NCBI GenBank assembly: GCA_027946365.1
Contig: JAPEUQ010000001.1
Span: 2,232,001-2,296,000, forward strand
DNA: 64,000 nucleotides
Source of the DNA: Kalmusia sp. IMI 367209
Taxonomy: Eukaryota > Ascomycota > Dothideomycetes > Pleosporales > Didymosphaeriaceae
Direction: 5' to 3'
Part shown: piece by piece, positions 36,801-46,123 of the stretch
How positions within the stretch are numbered: the stretch's first letter is position 1
Layout: each line of letters starts with the position of its first letter
Notes under the pieces: model-generated
The model's input: the letters and a program-made list of their open reading frames with translations, nothing else
Told to the model about the DNA's origin: nothing
Database searches by the model: none
Translations under genes and position numbers: made by a program

Positions 36801-36934
36801 GCGCACCATAGTCCTGCATCGCGGGCCGGTTAGCGACTAGTCTGGCATGGGAGAAAATCCGGGGTAGAATAGCAGGCTGGAGCGCACCTATCGAGATCAT
36901 CCCATACGGGATCCAACTTCTCGGGCTTCGCCAT
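33899..36934 (-). CDS. nag3: GH3 (NagZ-like) glycosidase fused to tandem GNAT domains
   Basis: Predicted 931-residue protein from exons 36934-36888, 36813-36807 (7-nt microexon GACTATG), 36753-36642, 36583-34068 and 34012-33899. Junctions give DPVWDDLDR-TM-GQLFMMGFDG, AKNLK|SAEETTKL and LLDY|MDGDGNFDGF. Residues ~17-410 are a GH3 beta-N-acetylglucosaminidase domain (GIDQENGGVNSLFDE, LGKHFPSYGN, GCDIVLLCRS). From about 590 to the end are two GNAT-like folds; the first has the acetyl-CoA signature VDPGRRKLSIGHSL. The position of the usual GH3 Asp nucleophile reads SECLEM (Glu273), and the Asp-Ser-His loop of NagZ is absent. No signal peptide, so probably intracellular. Likely substrates are GlcNAc glycosides feeding the pathway; the acetyltransferase part is of unknown purpose. 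Head to head with DAC1. Confidence 0.85.
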
Positions 36935-37600
36935 GACGAGAACGAAGCCCGTGGCGGAGGCGTCAGGACGCGGACCGGATCTGCGTTGGTCGGGCGAGGC
37001 GCGAACGTGACTCGCAGCGGATGGTTAACAATGAAAGATGGGGAAGAGGCTTCTGTTGCAACATGGCACGGGAGGTAACATTCACGAGAGCCGAGGCGCT
37101 TCGCGCTGGGGCCACGCTGCCAGTCTCGTCGGGTGAGACCAGCCCTGCGCGCATCAGCATGCATTATCAAAGACGCCCACCTAACCCACCCCAGTGCCAC
37201 CTCGAATGTTACGTTGAACCCCCCTAGAGCTTCTACTAGCGGCCGGATACTTATCAATCGCTTGTCGTCATGTAACGCTGGACCTCCGCTAATCATGTGC
37301 CCGCGACTGGGAACGTTGCGCTGTGCAGCGGCCCGCCGACGTGATGCGCACCGTACGGGCGACTGGCAGACGACGGCCGGCGTCACGGCCGAGCCTGCGA
37401 TGGATGGTGGCAAGTGTGATAAAACACAGACAGGCTGCTGCTCGTTGCAAGAGATGTTGAGCTTGTCTCAACCGCACCCAACCCATCGTTCCTTCCATTT
37501 CCGGTAGTCGAACGGTTTCCTATTCCATACTCCATCCACCCCTCACTGCTCTTGCACCACCTGCACCACCTGCACCACCTACACCATCTGCATCTCCACC
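36935..37600. promoter_or_regulatory. Divergent promoter, nag3 / DAC1
   Basis: 666-bp shared upstream region of two cluster genes. Immediately before the DAC1 ATG is a CACCTGCAC tandem repeat (about 37554-37590). No confident transcription-factor site was assigned. Confidence 0.5.
37553..37592. repeat. 9-bp tandem repeat CACCTGCAC in DAC1 leader
   Basis: About four copies, decaying towards the ATG at 37601. Likely transcribed as 5' UTR. Confidence 0.8.
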
Positions 37601-39091
37601 ATGCCGTCTGCTGTGCGCCCCAGCGGCACCGCCGCCATTGTTCGGCGGTCGGGCGTCATCAAATTCACCAACTGCCTGCTGGTCAAAGGTGCCGAGCTCG
37701 TCCACGAAGACCTTTGGATCAGCTCTGCGAGCGGCAAGATCTTGAATGGACAAGAGCTACTCTATGGACATCTCACCGCTCCGGACAACATCATCGACCT
37801 CGGTGGCCGCATCTTGTCCCCTGGTCTCGTCGACGTGCAACTCAATGGAGCCTACGGCTTCGACTTCTCCGTTATTCCAGAGGATGGTTCAATAGCATAC
37901 GGCAAGGGAGTACAGCAGGTGAATCGGAACCTCGTTCGAGGAGGTGTAACATCCTACCTCCCGACGCTGACCTCGCAGCGACCCGAGGTCTATCACAAAG
38001 TAATCCAGCCCTTTCTCATCTCATCGTCCCATCCACACCTCTCTCTTCTCAGACAATTGTCCTGGAACACATCCCACTCAAACCTCTACATTGCCACATC
38101 CATTCCCACAACTAAATACACATGCCCCTCCACAGACCAAAACATAGACCTCGACACGAACACTAACACAAGCACCCAGGCCCTCCCCTTCCTTGGTCCC
38201 TCAGGCGCAACCCGTGACCCATCCCTCGGCTCTGAATCTCTCGGTGCTCACTGCGAAGGCCCCTTCATGAGCCCCACCAAAAACGGCATCCACAACGTCT
38301 CCGTCCTACAAGTACCCCATAACGGCATCTCCTCCCTCTCCGCCTGCTACGGTTCCTCCAACCTCACCTCTCCCTCCCCCATCAAACTCGTCACCATCGC
38401 CCCCGAACTCCCCGGCGCCCTCTCCGCCATCGAGTCCCTGACCTCTATGGGCATAACTGCCTCTATTGGCCACTCGGAAGCCACGTACGAGGAAGCCAAG
38501 CTCGGCATCAAAGCTGGCGCCACGAAAATCACGCATCTGTTTAATGCGATGAAGCCTTTGCATCATCGAAACCCAGGGATCTTCGGACTGTTGGGCACGC
38601 CGTCGAAGTCGATCGAAAAACCGTACTTTGGGATCATTGCGGATGGAATCCATATCCACCCGACCTCTATCAAGATTGCATACAATGCGCACCCCTCCGG
38701 CTTGATTCTCGTCACAGACGCCATGCGTCTCGCAGGCATGCCTGACGGTGTGTACGACTGGACGAACGGGTCCCGCATAATCAAGCAAGGCGCTTTACTC
38801 ACGCTCGAGGAGAATGGCAAAATTGCGGGGAGCAGCATCGAGTTGATTGACTGCGTGACCAATTTTCTGAATTGGACGGGTGCGAGTGTGCCCGACGCTC
38901 TGAACGCGGTTACTGAGACGCCAGCGAAAATGCTGGGCCTGCAAGATGTCAAGGGCACACTGAAGGAAGGTGCCGATGCGGATCTAGTGGTGCTGGATTT
39001 GCTTGATGGAGGCGTGGGCGAGGAGAAAAAGTTGGTGGTGGATCAGGTCTGGAAATTCGGGGTTAAGGTCTTTGATAAAGAGGTTGCTTGA
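37601..39091 (+). CDS. DAC1: N-acetylglucosamine-6-phosphate deacetylase
   Basis: Amidohydrolase removing acetate from GlcNAc-6-P, feeding NAG1. The frame is open for 496 codons, but bases 38000-38179 look like an intron (GTAATC donor, CACTAAC branch, CCCAG). Removing it joins EVYHK to ALPFLGPSGATRDP, as expected for the family, and gives 436 residues; being 60 codons without a stop, retention would also be readable. Motifs: SPGLVDVQLNGAYGFDFS near the start, metal-ligand Glu in AHCEGPF, metal-ligand His in SIGHSEATYEEA and THLFNAMKPL, substrate-side GIIADGIHIHP, and catalytic Asp in LVTDAMRLAG. The C-terminus returns to the small beta domain (GTLKEGADADLVVLDL). Cytosolic. Confidence 0.92.
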   Translation: MPSAVRPSGTAAIVRRSGVIKFTNCLLVKGAELVHEDLWISSASGKILNGQELLYGHLTAPDNIIDLGGRILSPGLVDVQLNGAYGFDFSVIPEDGSIAYGKGVQQVNRNLVRGGVTSYLPTLTSQRPEVYHKVIQPFLISSSHPHLSLLRQLSWNTSHSNLYIATSIPTTKYTCPSTDQNIDLDTNTNTSTQALPFLGPSGATRDPSLGSESLGAHCEGPFMSPTKNGIHNVSVLQVPHNGISSLSACYGSSNLTSPSPIKLVTIAPELPGALSAIESLTSMGITASIGHSEATYEEAKLGIKAGATKITHLFNAMKPLHHRNPGIFGLLGTPSKSIEKPYFGIIADGIHIHPTSIKIAYNAHPSGLILVTDAMRLAGMPDGVYDWTNGSRIIKQGALLTLEENGKIAGSSIELIDCVTNFLNWTGASVPDALNAVTETPAKMLGLQDVKGTLKEGADADLVVLDLLDGGVGEEKKLVVDQVWKFGVKVFDKEVA

Positions 39092-39799
39092 GACAGACTG
39101 CTTCTGGATTTTTCTGCTCGAATACAACAGCATGTAGAAGAGGAATAGCTCTGCATAGAAGCTCTGATTAGGTTGAGCGTTAGACATGCAAGATTGCCAT
39201 GGATATGGTAGATACCCGTAGAAGCCTTTTTGGCTAGCATTATAGAATTGATACCCAGTTGTTCATCGTTTTGTATATACTCGTGCTCGTACATTGGGAT
39301 GCAGGGGTGTAGGGTTAATTGGATCGGTATGTAAAGACTGTAGAATTCATCTCTGGTATTGTATATGGGCTAATGGAATCTAAGCGAAAATAAAACAACC
39401 CCGCTATGCTACACGCTATGCGAGAGAACGCTTTCACAGAAATTGAAATATGAGCCTACGACCCGCCTCAAGATTCCTGTTGCCGTCCGGTCGCTAACAT
39501 TAGGGCTTTCTCAAAAGGACTGTACTCAAACATGAAATAACCTCAGTATCACCTCGTACGAGCACAAGTCCCGGTAGGGTACTAGTGCAAGAGGAGTCGA
39601 ACGAGACGGTCTGACTCTGTAGTTCCGATAAGCTGAAGCATGAAAGACGAATGATTAACTCGCTGAATTGATCCAAAGGGGTATCGAAAAGAGGATGGTA
39701 TCTCGAATCGGACCAAAGAAGCGAAAGTATGCGGTACGAGGTCGTCTTTCGACGTCGTATGTGGTGTGGTAAAATGAAATGACGGTTCCTGATCCTGCA
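39092..39799. other. Convergent intergenic region, right border of the cluster
   Basis: 3' flanks of DAC1 and the Rab gene. AT-rich; nothing recognised. Confidence 0.45.
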
Positions 39800-40931
39800 T
39801 CAGCAGCACTTCCCTCCCTTGCTCTTGCGCATTCTCTCCAGCTCCTCCTCCCATTCCTCCTGCGGGTCACCCCCAATGTTCGGCGTTGTTGGGAAACCCA
39901 TCCAACTACGTCTCTTGTCGCCGTGTCCGACTCTGAAACTACCGTTCCCACTCCCAGGATGGTCGAAGTAGCCGTTCACATTCCCGTTGCCATTCACACC
40001 AGGAGTAGCGCCGGCTAGCGCGAGTTGTCTTTGTTCCTCCTCGAACTTCTTCTGTTGCTGTTCGACTAGTTTCCTCGTGATAACCCTGAATACCTCGTCG
40101 ACGCCTTCCCCGTCTTTTGCACTGATCTCGTGGCAGCAATCCCACCCGATCTCTTGACCCCAAAATCCGCTTGAGCGATTGCTCTGGGGTGATGCCATGC
40201 CACCATTCTGCCACGCCGTCGATGAGGTTTGGGCCGGTGTAACCTGGTTCGGATACAGATTCTCCGCAACGTATGCGATACAGCGCTCGAATGGCACCTG
40301 ACGCTTGGAGGGCTCTTCAGCGACAATGTCGGACTTTGTGCCTACTACATGTAGGATTATGTCGTCGCCCAGGTTGTTTTTGAGCTCCTTCAGCCAGCGG
40401 CCCATTTCTTCGAAGGAGGAGGGGTCCGTGATGTCGTAGCAGAGAACCCCTGCATTTGCTCCTGTGCGTCCTTCAAGTCAGCCTGACGTACATTGTAAGA
40501 GTCATGCAACGCGAGCTTAGACCACAACATGGCAGCCCAACCCACAGATTGGGCGTTGACCTATGTGCACACAGAACGCCAACCTGAGCGAAGCTCGTCA
40601 AGCTAGGGGTATAGAGAGAGAGGGCGTATGGCGCGTGTGGATTTGCGCTCTTTCTGCATGTCGAGTGTGTTAGGTGCGACTTGGACGTACCTCTATAGTA
40701 TAGTTTCGATATGGATCGAAAGCGTTCTTGTCCAGCCGTGTCCCAAATCTGCAAGCGTACCACGGTCGATGTGTCGATATCCACCACCCGTTTTGTCAAG
40801 AAGGAGGCACCTATGGTAGATTGTGTCGTGGGTGGTGTGAAGGCATTCTTGACGTAACGGTGCACCAGCGACGTCTTCCCCACGCCCTGGCTCCCGAGCA
40901 CCACGATCTTTGCCTCCAGGCTATTCGCCAT
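39800..40931 (-). CDS. Rab-family small GTPase with long C-terminal tail
   Basis: 300 residues from exons 40931-40691 and 40461-39800. The 229-nt intron 40462-40690 (GTACGT..ACAG) joins SKLYYRG to ANAGVLCYDITD. All G motifs are present: GSQGVGKTS (P-loop), STIGASF (switch I Thr), WDTAGQERF (switch II), GTKSD, and an EISAKDG G5 box. It ends KGGKCC, a double-cysteine prenylation signal. The stretch of about 60 residues between GTKSD and EISAKDG and the Gly/Asn-rich tail make it much longer than a standard Rab (~210). The pattern LYYRGA-VCYD-TD-SFE and GTKSD resembles Rab20/21/24-type proteins more than core Ypt1 or Ypt7. Membrane traffic role inferred from family only. Confidence 0.85.
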
Positions 40932-41987
40932 GATAGATGGTTGTGTTTTGGTCTAGGTTCGTGTGCAGAGAGCGGGTTGCATGCGGTGCGCCAGCGTCGG
41001 CGAACAGAATGGGGCGGCGGCCGACCGGTATTCAAGTGAAGGCTGCAGTCACCAGGGTGACTTGTAGAAAATGAGGAACAACAAGAGACGACTTCGTGTG
41101 TGAACTTGGTTCCGATCGCATGGCGCGTGTTTGAGGATGTCTGAGAGAGGCGGTGGCAGGTCTCACGGAGTTTGACGTAGACGTGTATTGGGCGACTCGC
41201 AGTAGTGACAGTGTCAACAAGTGACATAGCTGCGAGCGTTTGGCGCAAGCGGCGGGTCGGAGCTTGGCTGGGGTGGCCATGTGACTGCTCTGCGCCGGCA
41301 ATATCTGATCATGATACGGGGGATCGAGCGGCGCGGGCAGGTCGACGATTGTAGTGAAGAAGATGGCAATCGCAGCATCGAGCGATCGCGATGGCCGTAG
41401 AACAATGGGGACGACAGGCTTGCAGCTGTCGATGTCATTCCCTGCATGTGTCGTCTCCCCGCATCCCGCGTCCAGGGAACCAGCGGCGAGGCGGACGGAC
41501 GCGCGCACCCGCGCACTGTGAGCCGCATTCGAGCAGCCTGCTGTGCTTTCTCAACAAGCCGTGGCCATGCAGGACTCGGCAGGCTTTGTTTAGGGCCCAT
41601 ACATGCGTTGGTACGCAGGAACGAGGCGAGCGTCCTATGGAGAGGGCGGCGTTACTAAGGGCCCGGCCCGGGTTGCTGGATTTGAGTTCCCCTTTGCCCA
41701 GGCTGGGGGACGACATCCGATGCTGCGGGGAGAGATGGACCGAGGCGAGGCCAAAAAGATATCGCCGTCATCATCCTGAGCATTCCGTCCCATAATCGAC
41801 CGCCCAGTCTCTAGTGCCTGGAAATAAACCTACCCAACGCAGCGCGCATCGGCGAGAAGGGCGTCATTTAAGCTCACTGTTTTCTCTCCGCTACTTTCTT
41901 TACTTGAGCTACTTGGGTGCTTTTCAATTGTCGCGTGATTCTGCTACTGCTGAGGCCAACTGCCTTGTGTGACCGCCACTTGCGACC
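40932..41987. other. Divergent intergenic region, Rab / cytochrome b2-like
   Basis: About 1 kb upstream of both genes. Overlapping frames lack features. Nothing specific recognised. Confidence 0.45.
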
Positions 41988-43574
41988 ATGAACCACGACA
42001 GCAACGACACGCAGAGAAACAAGCTCACCGGCGAGCAGGTGGCCGAGCACAACTCTAAAGATTCGTGCTGGGTCATTGTTCACGGACGCGCATACGATGT
42101 GACCGAATTCCTGCCTGAACACCCAGGTGGTTCGAAGATCATACTGAAGTATGCCGGCAAAGATGCGACCGAAGAGTTCGACCCGATCCACCCGCCCGAC
42201 ACGCTCGACAAGTACCTCGATCAGTCAAAGCATCTGGGCGAGGTAGACATGAATACGGTGGAGCAGGAGGAGAAGGAGTTTGATCCTGAGGAGGAGGACA
42301 GACAGAAGCGCATCGAGACCATGCCAATCCTCGAACAGTGTTACAACTTGATGGACTTCGAGGCTGTGGCGAGGAGGATTATGAAGAAGACAGCATGGGC
42401 ATACTACTCGAGTGGTGCCGACGACGAGATTGTGAGTGCATGCTGATACTGCATCCGACATGAAACTAATTGTAATTAGACGATGCGCGAGAATCACACT
42501 GCTTTCCACAAGATATGGTTCCGACCCCGGATCCTCGTAGATGTCGAACACATCGATACCTCCACGACTATGCTAGGTACCAAGACTGACATGCCCTTCT
42601 ATGTTACCGCCACCGCTCTCGGCAAGCTAGGCAACCCTGAAGGAGAGGTCCTCCTTACGAGAGGCGCGAAGAAGCACAACATCATCCAAATGATCCCCAC
42701 ACTAGCATCATGCTCTTTTGATGAAATCATGGATGCTGCCGAGGACGGACAGGTACAATGGCTACAGCTTTATGTCAACAAGGACCGCGCAGTGACGAAG
42801 AGAATCGTTCAGCATGCTGAGAAGCGAGGTTGCAAGGGTCTCTTCATCACCGTAGACGCACCGCAGCTTGGTCGTCGTGAGAAGGACATGCGTACAAAAT
42901 TCCAAGATGTAGGATCAAACGTTCAATCATCCGGCGGCAACGATGTGGACCGCAGCCAGGGTGCCGCTCGGGCCATTTCGTCGTTCATTGACCCAAGTCT
43001 GAACTGGAAAGACATCCCTTGGTTCCAGAGCATCACCAAAATGCCCATCATCTTGAAGGGTGTCCAGCGCGTGGAGGATGTTATCAAGGCTGTCGAAGCT
43101 GGCGTGCAAGGTGTCGTTCTATCCAATCACGGAGGCCGCCAACTGGACACTGCACCTTCTGGCATCGAGATCTTAGCTGAGGTGATGCCCGCTCTTCGCG
43201 AGCGCGGCTGGCAAGATCGTATCGAAGTCTTCATCGATGGCGGGATCCGACGAGCGTCTGACATTGTCAAGGCCCTATGCCTCGGCGCAAAGGGTGTTGG
43301 CATAGGACGACCATTTCTCTACGCAATGTCAGCGTACGGCCTACCGGGCGTAGACCGCGCCATGCAATTGCTAAAAGATGAGATGGAAATGAACATGCGA
43401 CTGATCGGAGCGGCAAATATTTCCGAGCTGAACCCAACGCTTGTGGACGCGCGAGGCCTAAGTGTCCACACGACCACGGTACCTGAGGATACGCTGGGAC
43501 GGAATGTATACGACCCGCTTGTTGGCCCGAAAGAGAAAGCTGCCGCAAACTACTCGGAGAAGTCAAAGTTGTAA
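41988..43574 (+). CDS. CYB2: Cytochrome b5-FMN 2-hydroxyacid dehydrogenase (cytochrome b2-like) ending in SKL
   Basis: Predicted flavocytochrome oxidising L-lactate or another 2-hydroxyacid. Exons 41988-42431 and 42480-43574; intron 42432-42479 (GTGAGT, CTAAT, TTAG) joins ADDEI to TMRENHTAF; 512 residues. A cytochrome b5 domain lies at ~10-85 with both haem histidines (FLPEHPGGSK; HPPDTLDKY region). The FMN/TIM-barrel domain follows: YVTATALGKLGNPEGE, ITVDAPQLGRREKD, LKGVQRVED, catalytic-His VVLSNHGGRQLD, and EVFIDGGIRRASD. Yeast Cyb2 is about 590 residues with a mitochondrial presequence. Here the b5 domain starts almost at Met1 and the C-terminus is EKSKL, a canonical PTS1 peroxisomal signal. 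So a peroxisomal enzyme is more likely than an intermembrane-space one. Confidence 0.88.
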
Positions 43575-44104
43575 GCTTTGTGGAATCAGCACGAAGCGTT
43601 GGCGTTGGTTTGTACGTACACCTTTTTGTAAAGCACTTCATTCTTCTTCATACTCAGATGGATTGGTACCGACATTTTCGGGCAGCTGGTTAAATATTAT
43701 GTGCCTAACTTTAACGCATCTTGTGCTCAAACAATGGAATCTTGAAGAGATGTATTGAGACGCATCAGTTGATAATACCAGCACCTAGGATAGATGACGA
43801 ATTGTGGACAATTCGGGTATTCAGAATACTATTGATACAGTGTGTTGCCCAAGGTACCGCTTTCTCTCATCATCGCTGAACACCAGTGGTGATGAGCTCA
43901 AGGGACAAGGATCATCGAAGGATGCATGTTTTCCACGTGCAAGCGCGTCTGTGGGGCAGTCTTGGCGCTCGCCGTCTCCATCTACTATCCCAAGGTTACA
44001 AAACCTGGTACACAATTATAGATCCCAACGCTCCGTTTACTTGACCTCCGCGACTTTGCGCTCTTTCATCGTCCACTTTACTCTTCTTACTCACTGCTAT
44101 AACC
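43575..44104. other. Intergenic
   Basis: 3' flank of the flavocytochrome gene and upstream region of the Med27-like gene. Nothing recognised. Confidence 0.4.
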
Positions 44105-45149
44105 ATGGCTGTCGCTGAAGCAGCCCAAGCAACACAACTAGCTCCTCCCGACACAGACTATGACGAAGCACAATGTATAGCAGCACTCGCGCAGCTCGAG
44201 AGATTAAAGCAACAGGTAGACGGAACTGTACTCCTCGTGCAATACACGACACATGCTAAATCGACTCTTAGCTTGATGACCTCCGCCTCACACTCCCCCG
44301 CGTTGTCGAACCCTTCCACATGCCAACCGGACCTCCCATGTACCAAGCTTTCAAAAACAATCTTACAAAATCAGTTCGCGATATGAAGACATTTCGAGCT
44401 CAGTGGCAGAGCCAAGACATACAGAGCGTGCTTGAACATGCTAAGAAGAGCGCCGCAGCGAATCCGGACCTGAGTGCGGGCGCGCAGGTCCACCAATATG
44501 GATGGGTAGAGAAAGAGGAAAGGGAGAAAGAGGCGGCGAAAAAGGAAGGTGAAGGGAAGGAAAAGGTGGAAGATGTCAGAGTACATATCACTAAGGAGGA
44601 GAGGGAGAACATCGTAGCTGAGTGGAGGAAGACACATCCTACCATCAAGATGGAAGCAAACGATGAAGGGAGAGAATTATTGGTAGGGTCTTCCTGGGTC
44701 TTGCATCTAGGAGATTCTCGGGGCTGACGAGTAAACAGATTTTGTTTGTCAACGACTCTGCAAGATACCGCTTTCGAGTTACCATTTCCGAAAACGCGGA
44801 TGCACTACAGGCTATCAAAGCTGAATGCGATGGTACAAGAGAGCCTTTTATAGGTGTCACGAGATGCATCGCTTCACGACCAAACGCGAATGATTTGAGA
44901 TATCTATTGGTATGTAAAAGAATGACCTCATATGAATGTAATATATGGAGACATCCGGAAACTGATGTTAGCGTCCAGGATATGATTGCAGCGTACAAGA
45001 CCGTGAAAGGGCTCAAATGTGCAAAATGCAACAGGATGCTTGATGAAGATACCACGAAGCCGATCGCGAGGAGGAGCCGGCAGGTGATCGGTGCGAACGA
45101 GGCGGTAGAAACAGTGTGGGAGCCTTTCCACGAAGGTTGTCTGCTCTGA
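44105..45149 (+). CDS. MED27: Mediator subunit 27-like protein
   Basis: 287 residues from exons 44105-44215, 44272-44682, 44739-44909 and 44979-45149. Introns: 44216-44271 (GTAGAC, GCTAAA, TTAG), 44683-44738 (GTAGGG..ACAG), 44910-44978 (GTATGT..CCAG). The third intron is 69 nt with no stop, so it could be read through. The N-terminal half is helical (QCIAALAQLERLKQQ, LDDLRLTLPRVVEPF), followed by a charged linker with HQYGWVEKEE. The C-terminus has a zinc-type pattern CAKCNRML...FHEGCLL after YLLDMIAAYK, the layout I associate with Med27 (CxxC...HxxC end). The family call is from memory of that pattern and is tentative. The 3' end lies 37 bp from the convergent neighbour. Confidence 0.6.
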
Positions 45150-45186
45150 CAGCATTGTGATATCGATAAACTTAGCCAGAATCGCC

Positions 45187-45702
45187 CTACTGTCGATTCC
45201 ACCACTGACCGGTCCAATCCTTGAAGCTGTCGGGAATGATCTCCTTGCTGTTCGGTGATCCCGCCCATAAAGCGTCTGTCCACATGCCGGGGAATCGATA
45301 ATGGTACTTCCGCGATTGAAAGTCGTACGCTCTGTCACGCTGCTCTCTTGACTCTACCCCCGGAACGTTTCCCACAAAGCAGTCGGGACCTCTGTCATCA
45401 AGGTCCGTGTGACCTGCCCACCTCGGTTTCCTCGGACGATGGCACATGTAGTCCATTTCATGCGCACCAACTGTTACAAACATATCAGGGCCTTTTCCAC
45501 TGACGACGTCTTTGAACCGGCCCCATTTGTTTCCGTTTTTCCCGTCTTTGGGCCAAACGATGGCATACTTCTTGTCTTTTCTCTTCACGGAGATGGGGAC
45601 TCCATCTTGAAACCAGATGCCACGGAAATTGGAACGTTGTGGGTACAGATATTCTGCTGGTCGGCTTCTAAATGGTTGAATGACGGGCTTGTACTGTGCC
45701 AT
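45187..45702 (-). CDS. Uncharacterised 171-residue protein
   Basis: Single exon, ATG at 45702, stop at 45187. I do not recognise the family. It is rich in aromatic and basic residues, with many Trp, Tyr and Asp-Gly pairs, and has no signal peptide or membrane segment. Notable stretches are FRGIWFQDGVPISVKRKDKK, the central MCHRPRKPRWAGHTDLDDRG and the end DSFKDWTGQWWNRQ. The composition is that of a folded protein. It sits 37 bp from the 3' end of the Med27-like gene and 420 bp upstream of NIC96 in divergent orientation. Possibly lineage-restricted. Confidence 0.6.
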   Translation of the reverse strand: MAQYKPVIQPFRSRPAEYLYPQRSNFRGIWFQDGVPISVKRKDKKYAIVWPKDGKNGNKWGRFKDVVSGKGPDMFVTVGAHEMDYMCHRPRKPRWAGHTDLDDRGPDCFVGNVPGVESREQRDRAYDFQSRKYHYRFPGMWTDALWAGSPNSKEIIPDSFKDWTGQWWNRQ

Positions 45703-46123
45703 GATATGGACTCGCGTAAGAAGGTTCGAGATTTGGTGAGATCCGAAGCAGAATATTATTGTCTTGACGATTGTTTCATTTTAGCATGCTGCTGAGGCTC
45801 TATTTATATTTGTTTGGTAGCCCCAGGCGTGAGTATATTCTATTATTCGACCTCGCCTTCATTTGCGCAGATCTGCTGTTGCGATGTGTTAGCTTTTTTC
45901 TGCCTACCTTGTATAGACAACTCAAGAGCAAATACGAGCAAGCGAATATCAAACACACAGCCAAGGTCATCGCACTCACTACACTTGAAGTGAAAGTGGG
46001 CACCCACGCGGTACCCTGACTAACGCGCACGTTGGCCCGTGCCCAAGCTCCCCATACGCGACTTCGTTTTCTGTTTGGAGAACAATCAACTCGGCCACGG
46101 CCAGCGCACACCACCACTCCGCA
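45703..46123. other. Divergent upstream region, unknown gene / NIC96
   Basis: 420 bp, AT-rich on the left. No motif identified. Confidence 0.4.
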
